Shown one piece after another: positions 1 through 5,849 of a stretch of DNA of 8,085 nt. Positions within the stretch are counted from its first letter, which is position 1. Each line of letters starts with the position of its first letter. The stretch is from a bacterium (GTDB lineage: Bacteria; UBP15; UBA6099; DSWB01). The stretch is taken from contig JAGUYV010000323.1 of assembly GCA_020061125.1 (NCBI GenBank), positions 1 to 8,085 on the forward strand, given 5' to 3'. Below the pieces are notes generated by a model. That model saw nothing but the letters and a program-made list of their open reading frames with translations. It ran no database searches and was not told where the DNA came from. The position numbers and the translations under genes were made by a program.

Positions 1-662
1 AGGCCGAGCGCGGCGCGCGCCGCGCCCAGGGCCGCGGCCGGAACCTGCTCGATCGGAGACACCCCGAAATGCGTGCGCCCGCGGGGCATGACCAGCATGT
101 CTGCGCTCAAAAAATTCAGGCGCGCGCCGAAGAACTCGAATACGGCCGCGCTCACTTTGTCAGTAGAAACATTCTCCGCGATGATCTCGCACAACAGCAG
201 CGGCTCGGGGCCGAACGGGGCCATGATGCGGTGATCCAGGCGCAGGCCGCCGCGCTGGATGATCTTTCGGAAATAGAATGCGCCGAAAATGCGGCGGTAA
301 CCGCGCGCGGGCGCGCCGGGCGCATACAGATCCGTCCACGCCGCTCCGTCCCGGAGTTGCGCCAAGGCAATTCCGCCGCCCGGACACAATGCCCCCGGAT
401 CGCGGTGCGTGATCCATTGCAGTCCCCGGCTGGACTCCAGGACCTGCACCTCGCCCCGGTTCGTGCAAATCGCGTTAAAGAAATCGTTGCCGATCTGGTG
501 CCAGTGCAGGCGCGACGGCCCGTGCGTGGTGAACGCCGCGGCGCGCGCATCGTTGTCCTGATCGCAGGTGTATTCATACGCGGGCAGCCCGCATTCATCC
601 GTGAGCCAGGATCCGAACGCACCCCCGGACCCTGCTTCTGCGTAATTTTTGGCGTTTCCCAT
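1..662 (-). CDS. GH94/GH36-type glycosidase or phosphorylase-like protein, N-terminal part (partial)
   Basis: The reading frame is open from an ATG at 662 to the window edge and gives 220 residues; the C-terminus lies outside. An in-frame TAA sits only four codons upstream of the ATG, so the start is well fixed. The N-terminus carries a GSWLTDECGLPAYEYTCDQ block. It is followed by HWHQIGNDFFNA and a G-VQV segment near residues 55-75, then by YRRIFGAFYF and a MAPFGPEPLLLCE segment. From memory of the family, this order (an acidic GLPA block, a hQ-GN block, then APFG-x-P-LL) resembles the N-terminal beta-sandwich of cellobiose-phosphorylase-like, GH36-type proteins, which act on beta-glucosides in the cytoplasm. 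The catalytic (alpha/alpha)6 barrel would be in the missing part, so activity cannot be judged. No signal peptide is visible. It is divergently arranged with the acyltransferase gene. That it is a coding region is likely; the family call is moderate. Confidence 0.6.
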   Translation of the reverse strand, partial: MGNAKNYAEAGSGGAFGSWLTDECGLPAYEYTCDQDNDARAAAFTTHGPSRLHWHQIGNDFFNAICTNRGEVQVLESSRGLQWITHRDPGALCPGGGIALAQLRDGAAWTDLYAPGAPARGYRRIFGAFYFRKIIQRGGLRLDHRIMAPFGPEPLLLCEIIAENVSTDKVSAAVFEFFGARLNFLSADMLVMPRGRTHFGVSPIEQVPAAALGAARAALG

Positions 663-670
663 ATCCCGCC

Positions 671-676
671 ATTATA
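671..676 (-). promoter_or_regulatory. Candidate -10 box (TATAAT) for the GH94-like gene
   Basis: On the minus strand a perfect TATAAT lies only 8 bases before the ATG at 662. No convincing -35 box is seen at 16-18 bases. If it is used, transcription would begin almost at the ATG, giving a leaderless or near-leaderless message. A weak GGCGGG between the box and the ATG is the only possible ribosome-binding site. Confidence 0.35.
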
Positions 677-718
677 TCGCATATCACGCGGGCCGTTCCA
701 TGAACTCCCGCGCTGTGC

Positions 719-724
719 TATGAT
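719..724 (+). promoter_or_regulatory. Candidate extended -10 promoter for the plsC-moxR pair
   Basis: TATGAT is preceded by TGC, giving a TGn extended -10 element, about 45 bases before the chosen start of the acyltransferase gene. The -35 region (around 696-701, TTCCAT) is poor, which fits an extended -10 promoter. It diverges from the -10 box at 671-676 within a gap of about 106 bases. Confidence 0.35.
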
Positions 725-752
725 CAATAATCCAGACTATGAATCGTTGCGC

Positions 753-758
753 GGGAGG
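753..758 (+). promoter_or_regulatory. Shine-Dalgarno site (GGGAGG) that sets the plsC start
   Basis: GGGAGG lies 10 bases before the ATG at 769. An in-frame ATG at 739 would place this site inside the coding sequence and has no comparable site of its own, so 769 is preferred. Confidence 0.6.
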
Positions 759-768
759 GTCTTTGGCC

Positions 769-1581
769 ATGACGCCGGAACAGGAACAGAGCTACCAGGC
801 ATTTCAGAAAGTCGCCGGGCTGTTTTACAACACATTTATTGACACCAGCATCCAGAACCCGCATTTTGTGCCGGACGAAGGGCCTTTCGTGCTCGTGGCC
901 AACCACCGCAGCGACCTGGATCCTTTTCTGCTCATCGTGAACATCAAACGCGTGATCAACTGGCTCGGGGCCAGTTACTTGTGGAACATCCCCGGGTCGC
1001 GCCAACTCATGAACATTCTGGGCGCCATCCCCGTGTCCAAGTACCAGAGCGAAATCGAGCGCGCGTTCGATACGGCGGTTGGGCAACTCGAAAAGGGCCA
1101 GGGCGTGGGCCTGTTTCCCGAGGGCTGGGATTACATATCGAAGAACCAGTTCGACTGGAGCGTGGGCGAATTCAACACAGGGTTCGCACGCATCGCCATG
1201 CGCGCGGGCGCGCCTGTGGTGCCCGTGGCCCTGCAGGGGTTCAGCGAGCGGCGCGGCCGTCAGCCATTCCCCCCGTTCATGCGCAAAATTCTGGACTACC
1301 CCATCGAAATGCAGTACATCAAGGACCGGTGCGTATATAAAAAGCTGCACATCAATGTGGGCCGGCCCATGGCCCCGCCCACGGGCGCGAATGTCAATGA
1401 CCGTGACGCGGTGCGCGAGTTCACGCACCAGGTGAACATGAAGGTCATCGAGCTGTACGACGAGTTCCCCACGGCGCCGGGTTTCGAGGGCGTGCGCCGC
1501 GAGCCTGCCGGCCCGCGCGTGGAAACCGACCCGCAGAAGGTCGAAGCCGAGGAACTCGAAGACGCGGGACTGGAAAGCTGA
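769..1581 (+). CDS. plsC: 1-acyl-sn-glycerol-3-phosphate acyltransferase family protein (PlsC-like)
   Basis: The protein has 270 residues. PlsC-type enzymes transfer an acyl chain to lysophosphatidic acid, making phosphatidic acid for membrane lipids at the inner face of the membrane. Visible motifs are block I NHRSDLD (residues 45-51, the catalytic H-x4-D with H46 and D51), block III LFPEGWD (115-121, phosphate-binding FPEG), and block IV-like APVVPVAL (138-145). The order and spacing fit the LPLAT/PlsC fold. There is no clear N-terminal transmembrane helix, so it is probably peripheral. The C-terminus has a charged, acidic tail of about 35 residues after the fold that I do not recognise. 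The ATG at 769 is chosen over the in-frame ATG at 739 because of the GGGAGG site. The next gene begins 13 bases after the stop, suggesting co-transcription. The acyl acceptor could differ; membership in the acyltransferase family is secure. Confidence 0.88.
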   Translation: MTPEQEQSYQAFQKVAGLFYNTFIDTSIQNPHFVPDEGPFVLVANHRSDLDPFLLIVNIKRVINWLGASYLWNIPGSRQLMNILGAIPVSKYQSEIERAFDTAVGQLEKGQGVGLFPEGWDYISKNQFDWSVGEFNTGFARIAMRAGAPVVPVALQGFSERRGRQPFPPFMRKILDYPIEMQYIKDRCVYKKLHINVGRPMAPPTGANVNDRDAVREFTHQVNMKVIELYDEFPTAPGFEGVRREPAGPRVETDPQKVEAEELEDAGLES

Positions 1582-1594
1582 CCGGAGGCGACGC

Positions 1595-2416
1595 GTGGAA
1601 CAGGAATTCACCGGAACACAGAATTACATTACATCCCAGGCCCTGCGCGAGGTGGTGAATGCGGCCGTGGCCCTGCAGCGTCCCCTGCTGGTCAAGGGCG
1701 AACCCGGAACCGGCAAAACCCTGCTCGCAACGGCCATCGCCGAGGACCTGGGCAAACCCCTCATCAAGTGGCACATCAAATCCACCACCAAGGCCCGCGA
1801 CGGCCTCTATGTCTACGACACCGTGCAGCGCCTGCACGACAGCCGCTTCCAGGACCACGATGTCAGCGACATCAAGCACTACATCCGGCTGGGCCAGCTC
1901 GGACAGGCCTTCACCGCGCCCGGACAGGTCGTGCTGCTCATTGACGAAATTGACAAGGCCGATCTGGAGTTCCCCAACGATCTGCTGAACGAACTCGACG
2001 AAATGTCGTTCCACATCCACGAAACCGGCGAGACCGTGTCCGCGCTCCAGCGGCCCATCGTGCTCATCACCAGCAACAATGAAAAGGAACTGCCGGACGC
2101 ATTCCTGCGGCGCTGCCTGTTCCACTACATCGAATTTCCAGACGAGGAACTGATGCGCGACATTGTGCGCGTGCACCACCCGGACATTCAAGACACGCTG
2201 CTCAAAGCGGCCATGGAGCGGTTCTATGAACTGCGCGCCATGGACGGCCTTCGCAAAAAGCCCTCCACCAGCGAACTCATTGACTGGATGCAGGCGCTCA
2301 TGATCGGCGGCGTCAGCCCCGAGGATCTGCACGCGCGCATCCCCTTCCTGGGCGTACTTCTCAAAAAAGAACAGGATACGGAGGCCGTGCTTTCGGAAAC
2401 GCGCCCGAGGCGTTGA
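1595..2416 (+). CDS. MoxR-family AAA+ ATPase
   Basis: The protein has 273 residues with a GTG start preceded by GGAGG at 1584-1588, a spacing of 6 bases. It is a AAA+ ATPase of the MoxR class (COG0714). Walker A is GEPGTGKT (35-42), Walker B is VVLLIDE (112-118), sensor 1 is around TSNN (159-162), and a putative arginine finger is R172/R173. The block IKWHIKSTTKARDGLYVYD (57-75) is characteristic of the CoxD-like MoxR group. Members act in the cytoplasm as chaperone-like remodelers, usually with a von Willebrand factor A (VWA) protein encoded next to them, for assembly of metal or multi-subunit complexes. No VWA gene follows here: the next gene is a 75-residue unknown with its own putative promoter. 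It is probably co-transcribed with the acyltransferase gene 13 bases upstream. The client is unknown. Confidence 0.88.
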   Translation: MEQEFTGTQNYITSQALREVVNAAVALQRPLLVKGEPGTGKTLLATAIAEDLGKPLIKWHIKSTTKARDGLYVYDTVQRLHDSRFQDHDVSDIKHYIRLGQLGQAFTAPGQVVLLIDEIDKADLEFPNDLLNELDEMSFHIHETGETVSALQRPIVLITSNNEKELPDAFLRRCLFHYIEFPDEELMRDIVRVHHPDIQDTLLKAAMERFYELRAMDGLRKKPSTSELIDWMQALMIGGVSPEDLHARIPFLGVLLKKEQDTEAVLSETRPRR

Positions 2417-2475
2417 ACCGCTGCGCCACAGGTTTATTTTCGAGCACCGGTTCCCCGTTGCGTGCAGGCGTCACA

Positions 2476-2481
2476 TATAAT
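2476..2481 (+). promoter_or_regulatory. Candidate -10 box (TATAAT) for the 75-residue protein gene
   Basis: A perfect TATAAT lies 50 bases before the ATG at 2532, in the 115-base gap after the MoxR gene. A TTGCGT at 2458-2463 looks like a -35 box but is only 12 bases away, too close for a standard sigma70 promoter. Confidence 0.3.
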
Positions 2482-2517
2482 GGGGAAAGAATCCAATGCC
2501 GGCGCGCACACCGCCGC

Positions 2518-2524
2518 GAGGAGG
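2518..2524 (+). promoter_or_regulatory. Strong Shine-Dalgarno site (GAGGAGG)
   Basis: GAGGAGG stands 7 bases before the ATG at 2532. It decides the start against an in-frame ATG at 2496, for which no site is seen. Confidence 0.65.
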
Positions 2525-2531
2525 CGCTCCC

Positions 2532-2759
2532 ATGGCAAAGTATCTGGTTCGGCTTATGGACGGCAGCAACCTTCCCCTGCTGGATGAAAGCAAGGGCGAC
2601 ATCATCGGCATGAAAGACCCGCGAATGCTGTTCGTGCGCAGCGTTTCCCAGAAAAAGAATGTGCGCGTGCCCTGGACAAGCGTTCTGAAGATCGAGGAAA
2701 TGCTGGACGACACCAAAGCGCCCGCGGACAGCGGCGACGGCGAATCCGGGCCGGCATAG
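2532..2759 (+). CDS. Small conserved-looking protein of unknown function (75 residues)
   Basis: I do not recognise this protein. The start at 2532 is supported by GAGGAGG at optimal spacing. The first 53 residues alternate hydrophobic and polar positions in short stretches (KYLVRL, NLPLL, DIIGM, MLFVRSV, NVRVPW, VLKIEEM), as expected for a small all-beta barrel. The ending VPWTSVLKIEEM loosely recalls the last strand of PRC-barrel or SH3-like small proteins, but this is only a resemblance. The last 15 or so residues are rich in D, G, S and P and probably disordered. There is no signal peptide or membrane segment, so it is likely cytoplasmic. It follows the MoxR gene by 115 bases, with a candidate -10 box between, and is convergent with the flagellin-like gene across a 60-base gap. 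The coding call is good; the function is unknown. Confidence 0.7.
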   Translation: MAKYLVRLMDGSNLPLLDESKGDIIGMKDPRMLFVRSVSQKKNVRVPWTSVLKIEEMLDDTKAPADSGDGESGPA

Positions 2760-2819
2760 CAAACACCGCGAAACAACTCTCACAACACAACAAATTTACC
2801 TGTTGTCAGACAGAGGGAT

Positions 2820-5800
2820 TTATAATGCCTGCGGTGCGGGCTGCACGGCCGCGAGCAAGGCGCGCGCGCGCGCCGCAAAGGTTTGATTAATCTGCGCGGC
2901 CTGGGCTGCGGCGCCGTTCGCGAGAATCAGAGAGCGCGCCAGGGCCGCGGATTCGGCGGCCACATCCGCATCGCCCAGGCCCGAGGCCACGGCCGACACC
3001 CGAGTCACGGCTTCGTGAAGCATGTCCGCCTGGATTTTGAATATCTTCAGATTCACGCCTATCTGTTCGCGCATAAGCGCGAGGGCCTCGAGCGCCTTGT
3101 CCGCCTGGTCAATGGCTTCGAGCGCGCCGCTCTGCGAGGCCAGGCTCAACTGGCTGATGCCCAGCCCGCCCGTGCGCGCGTCCGCATAATACACGCCGAT
3201 CCGGTCCTCGTCCGCGCTGCCCGCGCCGGCCTGCACCTGGGATTCCTTGTAGGTTACGGCCAGGTCGTTGTACACCGCGCCCCCGGCGCTTTCATACACA
3301 ATGGCATTGCCGTTCGGCGACACATCGGCATAGTCCGCGCCGGGCACGGTTCCGGTGACCAGGCTTTCGTCGCGGGTGAGGAAGTCGTAGTAATAGATCG
3401 CGCCCCCGCGCGTGTACAGCACGGCGCCTCCCGAGGGCAGAAACGCGGGGTTGTCTCCGGTCACGGCCGCGCCCGCGCTTGTGAGCAACTGGGACTCATT
3501 GCCGGAAAGATCCGAATACCAGATGTCGCCCGCGCGGGTGAAAAAGACCTGGTCCTCGCGAGGATGCCACACCGGGCTTTGCCCGTTGGCGGTCAGGAAA
3601 ACGGGCGTTCCGGTCGTTCCGCCGGTGCATGCTCCGCCGCTCATTTGAATGTAATAGATGTCGCCGTCGCGGTTCCAGGCAATGTATTTCTCATCGGCGC
3701 TCCATGTGGGATCCGAGTCGTCGCTCGCGTCGTTTGTCAACGCGGTTACAGTTCCGCCTGACGCGATGAAAATGTCTGACACCCAGGGATCCGCGGCGCT
3801 GGTGTACCAGGTGTTGCGGTTGGAGGCGAACACAATGCCGCCGCCGCCCCAGTCGGGATCGCGGTCTTCATAACAGATTGCGGCCAGGGGCAGATAGGGA
3901 TTCGCGTCGTCGGCGCCAGGCGCGCCGGGGCCGCCGTCTATGTACCAGGGATACTTGTCGCCGTCCGCGTCAATTGAGTTGTCAAACGGCACCAGCGGGT
4001 TCGTCGGATCCTGGTCGAAAAGCGGATGATCCGCGAATCCGTCGCCGTCCGCGTCGCCGGGATTGAGGCCGGGAATGGTGTTGTTGCCTGGAGCGGGATC
4101 AAAAATGTCCGGGATGCCGTCGTTGTCGGTGTCAACATTGGTTGGGTACTGGTTGTCTCCGGGCACGGGGTCGAACAGGCCGCCCGCATCGTCTGGATAT
4201 CCGTCTCCGTCCGCGTCGGTGTTTGTGGGGTAATTCGGGTTGGCTGGCAGGGGATCGAAAATATCGAAAATGCCGTCGCCGTCGGAATCCACATTGTCGT
4301 TGACTCCGGGCTGGGGATCCAGGGCGTCGGGGATGGTGTCACCGTCGCCGTCCGGGGGGTTGAGCGGATAGAGCGGGTCCGTGGGATTGTAGTCAAAAAA
4401 ATCGAGAACGCCGTCACCGTCCGTGTCCGGGTTGTCCGGGAAGTTCGGATTGGCGGGCCAGAAGTCGTAGAAATCAATGATGCTGTCGCCGTCCGTGTCC
4501 AGGGGCGCGGCGTTGTGCGCTGCCGGGTTTGTGTCCCAGGGATCGTAGAAATCAATGTACCCGTCGGCGTCGGTGTCCGGGGGCGCGCCGCCGGGGTTGA
4601 GGGGGTCGCCGTCGTCCGGATCCATGGCCGTTGGCCAGCCGTCGCCATCGCCGTCCTGAAAGCTGGCGGCGTTCACCAGCGGATCGCCGGGGCTGGGATC
4701 GTAGATGTCAATCTCTCCGTCGCCGTCGCTGTCCGGCGGATTTTTTGGCAGATTGGGATCTCCGCCCCACCCGTCCCACGAATTGATGATGCCATCGCCG
4801 TCCGTGTCCGGTGCAAGCGGGTAATTGGGGTTGTTGCTGAAGTCGCTTGCGCCCTTGCGATCGTAGTAGTCAATCACACCGTCGCCGTCGCTGTCCTTGA
4901 GCGGATCCGGTGAGTATGGATTGGAATCGTCGGGGTCCATCCAGGGGTGGTCCACGAAGCCGTCGCCGTCCGCGTCCACATTTGTCGGGGTGGAGGGGTC
5001 AGTGTCATCGGCGTCTATCCAGGGATGGTTGATGTACCCGTCGCCGTCCGTATCCGCGAAGGTTCCGGGCAGGAGCGGGTCCGCGGGAAACGGATCAATG
5101 GGATCGGGCCATCCGTCGCCGTCCGTATCCGGCGCGCCGGGATACAGATTATTTCCGTCGTACTGGTCGGACAGAGGATGATTGACGAACCCGTCGCCGT
5201 CCGAGTCGCCGGGCGCATTGGGCGGGTCCGGAGTCTGCATGGTTGTGGGGCCGGGGACGGGGGTGCGGCTCCAGATACGCCATGCGTTGGTGGCCGGGAA
5301 GCGGCTTGCGTGAACCGCGTCGGATTCATAGGCCACGAGCGTGCCGCCCGCGTTCCAGGTGGGGTGCAGACCCGGGGTGATCACGGCCGTGCTGTTCGAG
5401 GCCTCGATTTTTTCGATGCGGTTGCCTTTTAGGATGTACTTGTTATTGAATGTTGTGGATTCGGCGATGTCGTTGATGAGGGCTTTGAGGCCCTGGGCTT
5501 CGATGTTGATGCGAGTGCGGTCCTCGCAGGTATCGGCGAGCGTAGCTTCATTGGAAGCGCGCAAAGCGAGGTCACGGATCTGGAGAACCGCGTCCGTGAC
5601 CTCGATGAGCGCTGCGTCCTGAATCTGCGCCAAGCTGATGGCGCCCTGCACATTTTCGATGGCCTGCCGCATGGCGCGCATTTGCGCGCGGGCGGCGTTC
5701 AGCCGTTGAAGATCCGAGGGCGCATCAGCGGCTTTGTTGATGCGCAGGCCGGTGCTCAACCGCTGCATGCTGACGCTTACGGCATCGCCGTTGCGCCGCA

Positions 5801-5849
5801 GCCATTGCCGGTGCAGCAGAGAGCCTGCATGAAATTCCACTGACGCCAT
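2820..5849 (-). CDS. Flagellin-like chimera: flagellin ends, split TolB/PD40-like propeller and TSP3 repeats
   Basis: The protein has 1009 residues; typical flagellins have about 270-500. Residues 1-142 are a flagellin D0/D1 N-terminus: QRLSTGLRINKAADAPSDL at 29-47 and IAESTTFNNKYILKG at 128-142. Residues 890-1009 are the C-terminal D1/D0 helices, with GDADVAAESAALARSLIL at 959-976 and AQAAQINQ at 982-989. Between them lie one PD40/TolB-like blade (about 158-200), 17 DxDxDG calcium-type repeats (215-632), five more blades (about 656-880) and a short linker. There is no Sec signal; family members are exported by the flagellar type III system and polymerise into the filament. The ATG at 5849 is preferred because it puts the RLS-GLRIN motif at the usual distance (residue 30); an in-frame GTG at 5876 would add nine residues. 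The gene is alone, with no other flagellar gene in the window. The best upstream promoter is at 6414-6442. A hook-associated (FlgL-like) or non-filament role is possible. Confidence 0.87.
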   Translation of the reverse strand: MASVEFHAGSLLHRQWLRRNGDAVSVSMQRLSTGLRINKAADAPSDLQRLNAARAQMRAMRQAIENVQGAISLAQIQDAALIEVTDAVLQIRDLALRASNEATLADTCEDRTRINIEAQGLKALINDIAESTTFNNKYILKGNRIEKIEASNSTAVITPGLHPTWNAGGTLVAYESDAVHASRFPATNAWRIWSRTPVPGPTTMQTPDPPNAPGDSDGDGFVNHPLSDQYDGNNLYPGAPDTDGDGWPDPIDPFPADPLLPGTFADTDGDGYINHPWIDADDTDPSTPTNVDADGDGFVDHPWMDPDDSNPYSPDPLKDSDGDGVIDYYDRKGASDFSNNPNYPLAPDTDGDGIINSWDGWGGDPNLPKNPPDSDGDGEIDIYDPSPGDPLVNAASFQDGDGDGWPTAMDPDDGDPLNPGGAPPDTDADGYIDFYDPWDTNPAAHNAAPLDTDGDSIIDFYDFWPANPNFPDNPDTDGDGVLDFFDYNPTDPLYPLNPPDGDGDTIPDALDPQPGVNDNVDSDGDGIFDIFDPLPANPNYPTNTDADGDGYPDDAGGLFDPVPGDNQYPTNVDTDNDGIPDIFDPAPGNNTIPGLNPGDADGDGFADHPLFDQDPTNPLVPFDNSIDADGDKYPWYIDGGPGAPGADDANPYLPLAAICYEDRDPDWGGGGIVFASNRNTWYTSAADPWVSDIFIASGGTVTALTNDASDDSDPTWSADEKYIAWNRDGDIYYIQMSGGACTGGTTGTPVFLTANGQSPVWHPREDQVFFTRAGDIWYSDLSGNESQLLTSAGAAVTGDNPAFLPSGGAVLYTRGGAIYYYDFLTRDESLVTGTVPGADYADVSPNGNAIVYESAGGAVYNDLAVTYKESQVQAGAGSADEDRIGVYYADARTGGLGISQLSLASQSGALEAIDQADKALEALALMREQIGVNLKIFKIQADMLHEAVTRVSAVASGLGDADVAAESAALARSLILANGAAAQAAQINQTFAARARALLAAVQPAPQAL
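3885..5213 (-). repeat. Array of 17 thrombospondin-type-3-like DxDxDG repeats inside the flagellin-like gene
   Basis: Coding repeats begin at residues 215, 241, 266, 292, 319, 348, 373, 399, 425, 451, 475, 500, 521, 545, 573, 599 and 627, so the period is 21-29 residues and mostly 24-28. The core is D-S/T/A-D-G-D-G, as in EF-hand-like calcium loops of TSP3 repeats, usually followed by a hydrophobic pair, then D-x-x-D-P and a proline-ended linker. Five copies have a changed core (DTDADG, DTDGDS, DGDGDT, DTDNDG, DADGDK). On the plus strand the array appears as recurring runs such as CCGTCGCCGTCCG. It is protein-coding, not a CRISPR. Confidence 0.85.

Noticed and set aside
152-842. Alternative frames on both strands over the GH94-like region
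   Set aside because: They give Arg/Ala-rich products without motifs. The minus-strand frame from 662 gives a well-mixed protein with family-like blocks and stays open to the edge.
724-2332. Two minus-strand frames of 295 codons opposite the acyltransferase and MoxR genes
   Set aside because: They mirror genes with clear catalytic motifs. The His/Val/Leu-rich products are typical of antisense frames in GC-rich DNA.
2787-2806. ACAACA/TGTTGT inverted repeat in the convergent gap as a bidirectional terminator
   Set aside because: The stem is only 6 AT-rich pairs with an 8-base loop and no T-run on either side, so it is too weak to call.
2883-3761. Plus-strand open frame of 292 codons opposite the flagellin-like C-terminal half
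   Set aside because: The product has no recognisable domain, while the minus strand clearly encodes propeller blades and flagellin helices.
4026-4913. Long plus-strand open frame opposite the repeat array (Val/Ile-rich product)
   Set aside because: It is the antisense of Asp codons (GAC/GAT read as GTC/ATC), so the repeats keep it open. The product is low-complexity and has no ribosome-binding site.
3885-5213. Regularly spaced repeats resembling a CRISPR array
   Set aside because: The repeats are imperfect, in frame, and encode DxDxDG loops within a single open frame; the spacers are similar to each other.
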